Origin: Sandaracinus amylolyticus | Lineage (GTDB): Bacteria > Myxococcota_A > Polyangia > Polyangiales > Sandaracinaceae | Assembly (NCBI RefSeq): GCF_000737325.1 | Contig: NZ_CP011125.1 | Span: 1,922,001-1,986,000, forward strand | Length of the DNA stretch: 64,000 bases | Reading direction: 5' to 3' | Shown: positions 24,152 through 32,195 of the stretch, piece by piece | How positions within the stretch are numbered: the stretch's first letter is position 1 | Layout: every line of letters starts with the position of its first letter | The notes under the pieces: generated by a model | The model's database searches: none | What the model was told of the DNA's origin: nothing | What the model saw: the letters and a program-made list of their open reading frames with translations, nothing else | Program-made: the position numbers and the translations under genes

Positions 24152-26329
24152 TTAGTGCTCGCCCACCGTGGTCGCAAGACGCTCGGTGTGCGACAGGGCG
24201 CGGGCGTAGGCCTCGCGCCACCGCGGATCGGACAGGACGCGGTACGCCTCCTCCAGGCTCTCGAGGGCGCCGCGGCGCAGCGCCTCGAGCGACGAGAGGT
24301 CGAGATCCTCGAGCGCCAGCGCGAGCAGCTGGTCGCGCCGCGCCGTGTGCGCGCGGTCGAGATCGCGCGCCGTCGCGTCGTGCGCGACCCCGAGGATCGT
24401 GAAGTAGTCGGCGTCCTCCGCGGTGCGCGCCGCCTCCTCGATCAGGCGTCGCGCCAGGCGGCGGTGCTCGTCGCGCGCGACGTCGAGCTCGAGCGCCGGC
24501 TGCGCCACCAGCGCGCCCGCCGCGACCAGCGCGCACACCACGCCGTGCAGCCCGGGCTCGTCGGGCGCCGCCGCCACCAGCCGCTCCGGCGACGCCCCCT
24601 CGTGCTGCGCCAGCAGCTCGGCCAGCTCGGGCGCGATCAGCCCCTCGATCGCCAGCGCGTCGAAGCGCGGCCCCCGCCGCAGCGTCACCAGCCCGCCGAG
24701 CACCGCGCGCGCCCGCGACGCGTCGAGCCCGCGCCGCGCCGCATCGAGCAGCGCCAGCCGCAGCGGCGCGCCCAGCGGAGACGGCGCCGGCGGCGGCAGC
24801 TCGTTCGGCTCGAGCCGCGTCAGCACGAACGATCCGCGCTCGAGCGCCACGACCGCGCGCAGCCGCTCGAGGTGCGCCTCGCGCATCGCGCGCGCCCGCT
24901 CGAAGCGCGTGATCGCGCCGCGCTCCTGCGCGTCGTCGAGCGCTCGCACCGCGCTCGCCTCGTCGTCCGCGAGCCCCACGCCCGCGCCTCGCCGTCGCAG
25001 GATCGCCGCCGCCCCGCGCGCGACCGGCGTCTCGATGCGCGCCACCTCGCCCGCGACGAGCGTCATCGCGAGCGCCTCGCCGCTCGACGGCGTGATCGTC
25101 ACCTGCGCGTCGAGCCGCAGCTCCGCGATCCGCAGCAACAGCCGCAGCGCGCCTCCGTCGCCCAGCGCGCCTCGCCGCCCGCCCTCGGGCGTCGCGCGTC
25201 CGAGCACCGAGTCCTCCGCCGGCCACTCGCGCTCCGGCATCATCGGCGCCATCGAGCTGACGCGCCGCGAGTGCACGCCGGTGCCCGGTGGCTCCGACGC
25301 GCGCGGCGGCACCGTCGGCTCGCGGCGCGGCGGCGGGCGCTTCGACAGGCTCGTCGGCGTCCCCGGCGCAGTCTTGGGCGGCGGCGCGTCCTCGCCGTCC
25401 GGCACCGGCGGCGGCTCGCTCGCGCTCGGCGCGCGCGGCGGCGGCGGTAGCTCCGCGATCAGCCCCGACGCGCTCGGCAGCACCGGCCCGCCCACGAACG
25501 TGAACGCGTCGATCGGATCGTCGTCCGACTGCTGCGTCGCGACCGGCGGGGCCGTGAAGTCGTCGCCCTCGAGCAGGTGCGCCGGCACCAGCTCGATCGC
25601 GGGCTCGTCGCCGCCCGGCAGCGACAGATCGACCGGCGGGCGTCCCGGGAACACCCGGCGATCCGCCGCCTCGAGCAGCAGCCGCAGCCGCTCCGAGATC
25701 GCCGCCGTCGGCCCGCGGATCACGCCGGCGGACGAGCCGTCTCCGGTCGTCCCGCCCGACGACGTCGAGCCCGACGACGACGACGGCGTGCGCTCCTGGC
25801 GCCACGGCGTCATCGGGATCATCGGCGCCACGCTCGCGAGCGCCGGCAGCTCGTCGTCGTCGCGGCCGACCTCGCGCGCGTCGAGGTCGCGCGGGTAGAT
25901 GCTCTCGCCGGTGCGCGCCTCGAGCTCGAGCGTGCGCTCGCCGCGCGCCCGGTGCTGCGACGTGTCGCTTCCCGGCTCCTCCGGCGGCGCGAGCACGCGC
26001 GAGAGCGTGTCCACCAGCGCGCCCAGCGCGATCGGCCGCAGCAGCACCGCCTGCGCCCCGAAGCCCGCGCCGCCTTCACCACGATGCGCGGTGCCGAGCG
26101 GCGTCCCGAGCAACACCACCGGCGTGTCCGGCGAGACTCCGTCGTCGCGCAGCGCGCGCAGCGTCTCGAGCGCGCTCGGCGCGTCGCCCGCGAGCACCAG
26201 CGCGTCGGCCTGCGTGCGCGGCACCTCCGGCATCGCGCGCAGCGCGACGTCGAAGCCCGCGGCGCGCAGGCCGGCTGCGAGCGCCTCGCCGTCGGGGCCG
26301 GGATCCACGAGATCGATGCGCGAGGGCAT
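24152..26329 (-). CDS. receiver-like/PATAN/J-like multidomain protein
   Basis: The 725-residue cytosolic protein opens with a degenerate receiver-like domain (1-120: SRIDLVDPGPDGEALAAGLR, PVVLLGTPLG) without a phosphoacceptor Asp. A Ser/Pro-rich linker of about 230 residues follows. A PATAN/DUF4388-like region (about 400-470, LRLLLRIAELRLDAQVTITP) and a helical region come next. The C-terminal J-like domain (about 655-715) reads DADYFTILGVAHDATARDLD and EEAYRVLSDPRWREAYARAL. The HPD motif that activates Hsp70 in true DnaJ proteins is replaced by H-T-A-R-R-D. It is more likely a signalling scaffold than a cochaperone. Similar PATAN plus J combinations are typical of myxobacteria. Confidence 0.78.
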   Translation of the reverse strand: MPSRIDLVDPGPDGEALAAGLRAAGFDVALRAMPEVPRTQADALVLAGDAPSALETLRALRDDGVSPDTPVVLLGTPLGTAHRGEGGAGFGAQAVLLRPIALGALVDTLSRVLAPPEEPGSDTSQHRARGERTLELEARTGESIYPRDLDAREVGRDDDELPALASVAPMIPMTPWRQERTPSSSSGSTSSGGTTGDGSSAGVIRGPTAAISERLRLLLEAADRRVFPGRPPVDLSLPGGDEPAIELVPAHLLEGDDFTAPPVATQQSDDDPIDAFTFVGGPVLPSASGLIAELPPPPRAPSASEPPPVPDGEDAPPPKTAPGTPTSLSKRPPPRREPTVPPRASEPPGTGVHSRRVSSMAPMMPEREWPAEDSVLGRATPEGGRRGALGDGGALRLLLRIAELRLDAQVTITPSSGEALAMTLVAGEVARIETPVARGAAAILRRRGAGVGLADDEASAVRALDDAQERGAITRFERARAMREAHLERLRAVVALERGSFVLTRLEPNELPPPAPSPLGAPLRLALLDAARRGLDASRARAVLGGLVTLRRGPRFDALAIEGLIAPELAELLAQHEGASPERLVAAAPDEPGLHGVVCALVAAGALVAQPALELDVARDEHRRLARRLIEEAARTAEDADYFTILGVAHDATARDLDRAHTARRDQLLALALEDLDLSSLEALRRGALESLEEAYRVLSDPRWREAYARALSHTERLATTVGEH

Positions 26330-26371
26330 CCGCCCGTGAATCTACCTCGGCCCCGCCGGCGGATGCGAGCG

Positions 26372-27715
26372 TCAGAGGCTCTTCAGGTACTCGACGAGGT
26401 CGCGGCGCTCCGCGTCGTCGAGGCCCAGCGAGAAGACGCGCTCGTAGTGCGCGACCACGTCCTCGAGCGTCGCGAAGCGTCCGTCGTGATAGAAGCCGCC
26501 GCGCATCCGCGTGAAGAGCCCGCGCAGCGGCGTCGTGCGGTAGCGACCGTCGGGCGAGCGGCTCGCCTGGAAGTCGTCGATCCCGATCTCCTCGGGCGTG
26601 TGCATGTTCCAGCCCGGCTCGGTGAAGAGCGGCGGCACGTGGCAGCTCGCGCAGCGCGCCGGGCCCTCGAACACCACCCGCCCGCGCGCGGCCGCCGCGG
26701 GGTCGAAGCTGCCCGCGGGCGGCGTCGGCACCACGAGCGCCATCTGGTACGCGTGCAGCGCGGGCAGCTTCGGCGTGATGCGATCCTCGCTCGGCGGCCT
26801 GCTGATGTGGCCGAGGCGCGCGCGCGCCGCGACCGGGAACCGCGTCGCGTCGTCGAGGCGCGGGTCGTAGAAGTTCCCGATGCCGTGCATCTGGGTGTTC
26901 GCGACGAACGCGTTCCAGTACGGCACCGAGCCCCAGCCCGTGTACGTGTGGAGGTTCACGCCCTGCAGGCCGAACGCCGCGGGCAGCACCGTCGCGCCGC
27001 TGCCTCCGTCGGGGCGGAACGCGCGGCCGTCGAGCAGCAGCTCGGCGTCGTACTTCCCGGGGCCCCAGCTCGTCAGCACGGTGCGCACGGTCTCGACGTC
27101 GACCTGGAGCAGCTCCGCGATCGGCGTGAGGTTCGGCGCGAGCGCGACGATGCGCCCGATGTCGAGATCGCGCGCGGGCCAGCCGTCGCGCCGCACGCCG
27201 ATGCCGGGCGCGAACGAGTCGTCGACGGTCGAGTGGCAGATCGCGCAGGTGATGCCGACCGAGCGCAGCGAGCCGTCGTCGGCGAAGAACCCCTGCACGC
27301 CGACCACCGCGTCGATGCGCAGCAGCGCGAGCGTGGTCGCGGGATCTTCGAGGTCGACCTCGCCCGCCTGGATGCTCGCGGCGAGGGCGGCGGGGATCGC
27401 CGCGGCGTCGACCTTCAGGCCGAGCCCGAGCGCGGCCGTGGGCGTCAGCCCGGGCCCGACGCCGCCGTTCTCGGCGCCCGCGATCGCGCGGTGGAGCTGG
27501 AGCTGATCGCCCCAGAACGCCTCGTCCCCGAACGTGTCGAAGCGGAAGATCTCGCGTCCCTCTTCGACGAGCCGCGTCGCGTTGTCGACGACGGGATCGC
27601 CGTCGACGTCGCTGCGGGAGCTGGCAGGCGAGCCGCCGAGCTCGCCGTCGCAGCCGAGGAGCGCCGCGGTGATCGCGCAGAGCGCGAGCCATCGACGCAG
27701 ACGTCGCGTACCCAT
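26372..27715 (-). CDS. di-heme cytochrome c peroxidase-like lipoprotein
   Basis: The 447-residue product has a lipoprotein signal (LALCAITAALLGCDG, lipobox LLGC). Two c-type heme sites are present, CAICH (about residue 158) and CASCH (about residue 350). An axial-ligand region MRGGFYHDGRFATLEDVVAHYE near the end resembles the MauG/CcpA/di-heme peroxidase C-domain. The N-terminal domain is longer than in classical peroxidases and includes FDTFGDEAFWGDQLQLHRAI, a form seen in large myxobacterial/planctomycete c-type cytochromes. It is expected on a membrane facing the periplasm. It stands alone, with a minisatellite upstream. Confidence 0.87.
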   Translation of the reverse strand: MGTRRLRRWLALCAITAALLGCDGELGGSPASSRSDVDGDPVVDNATRLVEEGREIFRFDTFGDEAFWGDQLQLHRAIAGAENGGVGPGLTPTAALGLGLKVDAAAIPAALAASIQAGEVDLEDPATTLALLRIDAVVGVQGFFADDGSLRSVGITCAICHSTVDDSFAPGIGVRRDGWPARDLDIGRIVALAPNLTPIAELLQVDVETVRTVLTSWGPGKYDAELLLDGRAFRPDGGSGATVLPAAFGLQGVNLHTYTGWGSVPYWNAFVANTQMHGIGNFYDPRLDDATRFPVAARARLGHISRPPSEDRITPKLPALHAYQMALVVPTPPAGSFDPAAAARGRVVFEGPARCASCHVPPLFTEPGWNMHTPEEIGIDDFQASRSPDGRYRTTPLRGLFTRMRGGFYHDGRFATLEDVVAHYERVFSLGLDDAERRDLVEYLKSL

Positions 27716-27895
27716 CCCACACCTCCCGGGTCGTCACGACAGCTAGGAGCTGGGGAGACGCGAGAAAGTCCGGGGCGAGCGTGGTCCGCGGAGGGAGCCC
27801 GAACGGAGCGTGAGGCGCGACGCGCCGCTCGCGCGCGGCGTCACCGCGTCGCACCCACCGCGCAGCGCAGCGACGCAGCCGTGCAGCGCGCCGTT

Positions 27896-28185
27896 GCAGG
27901 CGTGCCGTCGGTCGGTGCAGGCGTGCAGCGTGTCGGTGCGGGCGTGCGGCGTGTCGGTGCAGGCGTGCCGTCGGTCGACGCAGGCGTGCGGCGTGTCGGT
28001 GCAGGCGTGCCACGCGTGGATGCACGCGTGCAGCGAGCTGGGGCAGGCGTGCCGCGCGTCTCGGAGCGAGCGTGCAGCGCGGTCGTGCGGCCGTGCAGCG
28101 CGCTCGTGCAGGCGTGCAGCGCGGTCGTGCAGGCGTGCCGCGCGGCCGTGCAGCGCGCTCGTGCAGGTGTGTCGCGCGAAGATGA
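27896..28185. repeat. 21-bp minisatellite, about 13-14 degenerate units
   Basis: The core GCAGGCGTGC recurs at 27896, 27917, 27938, 27959, 27980, 28001, 28022 and 28043, exactly 21 apart. After a 2-base slip it continues at 28066, 28087, 28108 and 28129, with partial units at 28150 and 28163. Between cores lie 11 variable bases. 21 is a multiple of three, so both strands stay open and give heptapeptide repeats. The stretch 27716-28211 otherwise holds no gene I can support. Confidence 0.93.
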
Positions 28186-28211
28186 ATGCGTGCAGCGCGC
28201 TCGCGCCGCGC

Positions 28212-29144
28212 TCAACGCGCAGCGCGGCGACGTGCGCGCGGCTGCGTCGGCTCCATCGACCTCACGAAGTCGACGAACGCGCGGAGCGGCGCCGGCAGGT
28301 GCCGGCGGCCGGGGTAGTAGAGGAACGGCCCGGAGACGCTCCTCCACCACGGCTGGAGCACCGGCACGAGCTCCCCGCGATCGAGGAACGGCCGCAGCCA
28401 GTCTTCGAACAGGTAGATGATCCCGGTGCCCGCCACCGCCGCCGCCACCGCGAGATCGGTGGCGCCGCCGAAGCCCGCGATGAGCGGGCCCTTCGGGTCC
28501 ACCGTGATCGTCTCGCCGTCGCGCTCGAGGTCCCACGGGTGCGGCGCGCCGCGGGTGAAGCGCCACCGCAGACAGTCGTGCTCGAGCAGCTCGCGCGGAT
28601 GCGTCGGGCGACCTCGTCGCGCCAGGTACGCGGGGGACGCCGCCGCGGCGAAGCGCTGGACGCGCGGGCCGATCGGCACCGCCACCATGTCCTTCTCGAG
28701 CCACGCCTCGTAGCGGATGCCGGCGTCGAAGCCCTCGGCGACCGTGTCGACCAGGCGCTCGTCCGCGCTCACCTCGAGCTGGATGTCGGGGTACTTCGCG
28801 AGGAACGCCGGCACGACGTGAGGCAGGACGAGCCGCGCCGCGGCGGTCGGCACGTTGAGCCGCAGGCGGCCCGCGGGGCGATCGCGGAAGTCGTTCACCA
28901 CGTCGAGCGCGGCGCGCACCTCGCCGAGCGCCGGCGTGATCCGCTCGAGCAGGCGCGCTCCCGCGTCGGTCGTCGTGACGCTGCGGGTCGTGCGGTGGAG
29001 CAGCCGGACTCCGAGCCGGGCTTCGAGCCGGCGCACTGCGTCGCCGAGGCGCGACGCGCTCGTGCCCGTGACGCGCGCGGCGCTGCGGAACCCGCCCTCT
29101 CGAGCGACCGCCAGGAACGCGGTGAGGTCTGCGAGATCGTCCAT
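28212..29144 (-). CDS. LysR-family transcriptional regulator
   Basis: The 310-residue LysR protein of the CrgA/DsdC-like group starts MDDLADLTAFLAVAREGGFR. The recognition region is TGTSASRLGDAVRRLEARLG, then VRLLHRTTRSVTTTDAG. The effector domain includes PAGRLRLNVPTAAARLVLPH, AEGFDAGIRYEAWLEKDMVA and a Trp-rich end. ATG 29144 matches the family start; the reading from 29294 overlaps the promoter. It is divergent from the aldo-keto reductase at 29248 (103-base gap with a palindrome), the usual LysR-target layout. Confidence 0.92.
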   Translation of the reverse strand: MDDLADLTAFLAVAREGGFRSAARVTGTSASRLGDAVRRLEARLGVRLLHRTTRSVTTTDAGARLLERITPALGEVRAALDVVNDFRDRPAGRLRLNVPTAAARLVLPHVVPAFLAKYPDIQLEVSADERLVDTVAEGFDAGIRYEAWLEKDMVAVPIGPRVQRFAAAASPAYLARRGRPTHPRELLEHDCLRWRFTRGAPHPWDLERDGETITVDPKGPLIAGFGGATDLAVAAAVAGTGIIYLFEDWLRPFLDRGELVPVLQPWWRSVSGPFLYYPGRRHLPAPLRAFVDFVRSMEPTQPRARRRAAR

Positions 29145-29159
29145 CGCTGTCCGGAATCT

Positions 29160-29174
29160 CGCACGGCCCGTGCG
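29160..29174. promoter_or_regulatory. palindrome CGCACGG-C-CCGTGCG, candidate LysR operator
   Basis: Seven-base perfect arms with a one-base centre lie 16 bases upstream of the LysR start and 73 bases before the reductase start. GAATCTCGCA-like and GATTCTCGCG-like sequences flank it. The position suits autoregulation and control of the reductase. Confidence 0.45.
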
Positions 29175-29247
29175 GATTGCGGCGGATTCTCGCGCAGCAG
29201 CGGCTCCCCAGAATCGGCGGCGAGCTCTCTCCAACAAGGAAGCCGCC

Positions 29248-30120
29248 ATGCCCGAACACACCGTCGTAGATCGCCATCCGCTCGGCACGCTCACCGTTCG
29301 TCGCCTCGGCTACGGGGCCATGCAGCTCGCCGGTCCCGGCGTCTTCGGTCCGCCCGCGGATCGCAGGGCCGCCGTCGCGGTGCTCCGCGAGGCCGTCGAG
29401 CGGGGCGTCGACCACCTCGACACCAGCGACGTCTACGGTCCCCACGTCACGAACCAGATCATCCGCGAGGCGCTGCATCCCTATCGCGATGGGCTCGTCA
29501 TCGCGACGAAGGTCGGCGCCGTGCGAGGCCCGGGCGGGTCGTGGGAGGCCGCCGCGTCCGCCGCGGACATCGAGCGCTCCGTCTACGACAACCTGCGGAA
29601 CCTCGGCCTCGACGTGCTCGACGTCGTGAACCTCCGCGTGATGTACCGCGCCGAGGGCCCGGCGGAGGGCTCGATCGAGGCGCCGCTCACCGCGCTCGCC
29701 GAGCTGCAGCGGCGCGGGCTGGTCCGGCACATCGGCGTCAGCAACGTCACCCCCGCGCAGATCGCGGAGGCGCGCCGGCTCACCGAGATCGTGTGCGTGC
29801 AGAACCACTACAACCTGCGGCACCGCGAGGACGACCCCGTCATCGACGAGCTCGCGGCGCTCGGGATCGCGTACGTGCCCTTCTTCCCGCTCGGCGGGTT
29901 CACGCCGCTGCAGTCCCGCACGCTCGACGCGGTGGCCGCGCGGCTCGGCGCGACGCCGATGCAAGTCGCGCTCGCGTGGCTGCTGCGTCGCTCGCCCAAC
30001 GTGCTGCTCATCCCCGGGACGTCGTCGATCGCGCACCTCCGAGAGAACCTGGCGAGCGCGTCGCTCGTGCTCGGAGCCGACGACGTCGAGACGCTCGACG
30101 GGCTCTCGGCGCGCGCGTGA
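29248..30120 (+). CDS. aldo/keto reductase
   Basis: The 290-residue (alpha/beta)8 NADPH oxidoreductase has the catalytic tetrad elements visible: D (HLDTSDVYGPH, with Tyr), K in VIATKVGAV, and the fourth position at VNLRVMYR, where classical members have His. The NADPH region is LIPGTSSIAHLRENLAS. It fits the YajO/AKR11-12-like bacterial group that reduces aldehydes and ketones. The missing His is a departure seen in some subgroups. ATG 29248 has AGGA about nine bases upstream. It is divergent from the LysR at 29144 and flanked on both sides by the same 21-bp minisatellite family. Confidence 0.92.
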   Translation: MPEHTVVDRHPLGTLTVRRLGYGAMQLAGPGVFGPPADRRAAVAVLREAVERGVDHLDTSDVYGPHVTNQIIREALHPYRDGLVIATKVGAVRGPGGSWEAAASAADIERSVYDNLRNLGLDVLDVVNLRVMYRAEGPAEGSIEAPLTALAELQRRGLVRHIGVSNVTPAQIAEARRLTEIVCVQNHYNLRHREDDPVIDELAALGIAYVPFFPLGGFTPLQSRTLDAVAARLGATPMQVALAWLLRRSPNVLLIPGTSSIAHLRENLASASLVLGADDVETLDGLSARA

Positions 30121-30123
30121 GCC

Positions 30124-30186
30124 GCAGGCGCGAGAGCTCTGGACGCAGGCGCGTGAGCTCCTGATGCAGGCACGCCGCGGGCTGAT
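30124..30186. repeat. second cluster of the 21-bp minisatellite, three units
   Basis: Cores GCAGGCGCGA (30124), GCAGGCGCGT (30145) and GCAGGCACGC (30166) are spaced exactly 21 bases. The core matches the cluster at 27896-28185, although the 11-base spacers (such as GAGCTCTGGAC) differ. It begins four bases after the stop of the aldo-keto reductase. Confidence 0.85.
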
Positions 30187-30281
30187 GCGTTCGCCGACTG
30201 CGGCGAGCTCCGGACGACGACGCCACCTCGAAGGCTGCCTCGACTGTGGCTCGTCGACCGGAGCTCGGATCCGTGTCGACG

Positions 30282-30659
30282 TTACGGTGCGGCGGGCGCA
30301 GTGCCCACCTGCGTCTCGCCCTGCGTCGATCGCGCGCCGAACGACCGCCCCAGCGTCTGCGTCGGCGTCTCGCCGAAGCGCTGTCGGTAGTACACGCTGA
30401 ACCGACCGAAGTGCGGGATGCCGACGCGCTGCGCGACCTCGCTCACGGTCAGCGCGTCGTCGTGCGTCAACAGCAGCACACGCGCGCGCTCGAGCCGGCG
30501 CGTGCGCGCGAAGGTGAGCGGTGAGCATCCGCGGGACCTCCGGAATCCCTCCTGGAGGGACCGCACACTGACGCCCGTCACGCGCGTGAGCTCCGCCATC
30601 GTGACCTGACGATCCAGGTGCGTGTCGAGGTACTCCGCCGCGCGCCGTACGTAGCGTGG
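30282..30659 (-). pseudogene. AraC-family regulator remnant, C-terminal DNA-binding domain only
   Basis: The sequence reads as the C-terminal third of an AraC protein: PRYVRRAAEYLDTHLDRQVT, MAELTRVTGVSVRSLQEGFR, SPLTFARTRRLERARVLLL and the second helix-turn-helix VSEVAQRVGIPHFGRFSVYY. The first 20 of these residues (30600-30659) lie upstream of the first ATG, at 30599, so the family domain is longer than any start allows. The N-terminal ligand-binding domain (about 200 residues) is absent. The upstream DNA belongs to the divergent lipoprotein gene. A 5' deletion is the simplest reading. A short protein from ATG 30599 (105 residues) could still be made. Confidence 0.75.
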
Positions 30660-30760
30660 CTCCGCAGGTGCCTGCGCAATTCGGATAGCGGCGGCTTGCC
30701 TTGGTTGCCATGCCGCCGAGGTCGCGCACGTCGCGCGGCGTAGGAGCTCGCTCGCAGCCC

Positions 30761-31729
30761 ATGAAGAACCTCGCCTTCATCTGTTGCCTCTTCGTCGGCG
30801 CGTTCGCGTGCGGGGGTGGCGGCGCGTCTGATCCGTACGGCAGCGATGCGTCCGCGCCCGATGGCAGCGACATGGACTCCGGTCCGACGACGGACGCGGG
30901 CCCGAGCGACGCGTCCGCGCCCGATGGCAGCGACATGGACTCCGGTCCGACCACGGACGCCGGTGGCGAGTCGTGCGCGTGCGCCGCGAGCACGGACCTC
31001 GTCTACGTGCTCGGCGACGACGGCGAGCTCTGGACCTACGACCCGACGACCCACGACTTCGCTCTGGTCACCGCGTCGCTCGGCTGTGCCGGAGGCTCCC
31101 TCTTCTCGATGGCCATCGGCCGCGATGGCATCGCCTACTTGATGTTCATCAACGGCGATATCCAAGCCATCGACGTCAACGACCCGACGTCGTGCGTCGA
31201 TCCGGGATATGCCACCGGCCAGCCCGGCTTCGGCTTGTTCGGGATGGGCTTCGCTTCGAACAGCGCGCTCGACCCGTGCGACAAGCTCTACGCGCACACC
31301 TGGAACGGCATCGGCGGGTTCAGCCAGGGCCCCGACGCCGGCCGGCTCGGCAGGATGGACGCGGACGAGCTCGTCCTGACGGAGATCGGGCTCATCGACT
31401 ACAACGGCGGTGAGCTCACGGGCACCGGCGACGGCCGTCTCTTCGCCTTCGCAGGCGCTCCGGCGCAGATCATCGAGTACGACAAGGACACGGCGGAGGT
31501 CATCGCCACCGATTCGCTCGCGATGAACCTGACGAACGCCTTCGCGTTCGCGTTCTACGGCGGTGACTTCATCCTGTTCACCGAGTCGGACGGGGACCCG
31601 TCCTACTCGAACGTCACGCGCTTCGATCACGACGGCGATGGGTCTTTGACGACCGTCGTGACGCAGGCGCCGATCCGTGTCGTCGGCGCCGCCGTCTCGA
31701 CGTGCGCCCCGCTGGTGGCCGCGCCCTAG
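30761..31729 (+). CDS. lipoprotein with Asp/Ser-rich repeat and beta-propeller-like domain
   Basis: The 322-residue product has the lipoprotein signal KNLAFICCLFVGAFACGGGG (lipobox FAC). A linker follows in which a 21-residue unit (SDASAPDGSDMDSGPTTDAG plus Pro) occurs twice. From about residue 78 the fold looks like part of a beta-propeller: ASTDLVYVLGDDGELWTYDP, GRDGIAYLMFINGDIQAIDV, LAFICCL-type strands absent, and IIEYDKDTAEVIATDS. Such proteins are surface-exposed and often bind calcium or other proteins. No enzyme motif is seen. ATG 30761 gives the proper signal; an AGGAG lies rather far upstream (30742). Confidence 0.78.
   Translation: MKNLAFICCLFVGAFACGGGGASDPYGSDASAPDGSDMDSGPTTDAGPSDASAPDGSDMDSGPTTDAGGESCACAASTDLVYVLGDDGELWTYDPTTHDFALVTASLGCAGGSLFSMAIGRDGIAYLMFINGDIQAIDVNDPTSCVDPGYATGQPGFGLFGMGFASNSALDPCDKLYAHTWNGIGGFSQGPDAGRLGRMDADELVLTEIGLIDYNGGELTGTGDGRLFAFAGAPAQIIEYDKDTAEVIATDSLAMNLTNAFAFAFYGGDFILFTESDGDPSYSNVTRFDHDGDGSLTTVVTQAPIRVVGAAVSTCAPLVAAP
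30842..30967 (+). repeat. 63-bp direct repeat, two copies, within a lipoprotein gene
   Basis: The copies at 30842-30904 and 30905-30967 are nearly identical and encode the same 21-residue Asp/Ser/Gly linker twice. Recent duplication is implied by the almost unchanged third positions. Confidence 0.93.
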
Positions 31730-31998
31730 TTCGCGGGGTGCGCCTTCGCGTCGCGCACGTGCTCGCTCTGCCCGACGGTGCGGGCCTTGGCCTCCTCGGC
31801 GACCAGCGAGCGGTCGGCGCGCGCGGTCTTCGCGGTGGCGACGTCCTCGAGCAGGCTGCGGTCGCCGAGGATGGCCGCGATGCCGGCCTCGTCGAGCGCG
31901 GCGATCCCGAGCGTGTAGCCCGCCTGCTGGACGAGATACGACGAGCGCAGCGCAGCGCCCTGCGCGACGAGCTCGCCGCGCGAGAGTGTGGTGATCAC
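31726..31998 (-). CDS. small protein of unknown function
   Basis: The 90-residue product starts at GTG 31998 (MITTLSRGELVAQGAALRSS). It contains YLVQQAGYTLGIAALDEAG and a Lys/Ala/Glu-rich helical tail (LVAEEAKARTVGQSEHVRDA). No signal and no known domain are visible. The regular heptad-like helices suggest a small helical bundle. It converges with the lipoprotein, overlapping by four bases, and is divergent from the SDR operon, with a long palindrome between. Confidence 0.62.
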   Translation of the reverse strand: MITTLSRGELVAQGAALRSSYLVQQAGYTLGIAALDEAGIAAILGDRSLLEDVATAKTARADRSLVAEEAKARTVGQSEHVRDAKAHPAN

Positions 31999-32099
31999 GA
32001 TCTGTGCCCCCGCGAGGCCCCGCGGTGGAGGTACGGCCGCGCGAGCGCGGCGCCCTCAACCCGCTCGCGCGCGGCGGGAATCTACGAGAAGGCGTGTCG

Positions 32100-32131
32100 C
32101 GTGAGCGTGAGCGTGGGGGCTCACGCTCACG
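32100..32131. promoter_or_regulatory. 13-bp perfect inverted repeat upstream of the SDR-SDR-AraC operon
   Basis: CGTGAGCGTGAGC at 32100-32112 and GCTCACGCTCACG at 32119-32131 are perfect complements around GTGGGG. Each arm itself is a double GTGAGC/GCTCAC. It lies 65 bases before the first SDR start, in a divergent promoter region, so an operator or leader hairpin is more likely than a terminator. Confidence 0.55.
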
Positions 32132-32195
32132 ACGTTGGCGCGATCGGATTGGTGGCGCCGCGTCCCCGCTCCCCATGTTCAGCGCGGAGGTGAAC

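Noticed and set aside
27896-28185. CRISPR array
   Set aside because: The 21-base period is too short, spacers are only 11 bases and similar to each other, and no cas gene is present.
27841-30993. 1050-codon minus-strand frame across the LysR, AKR and AraC remnant
   Set aside because: It is kept open by the 21-bp repeat and GC bias. Its translation is low-complexity and contradicts the LysR and AKR coding frames.
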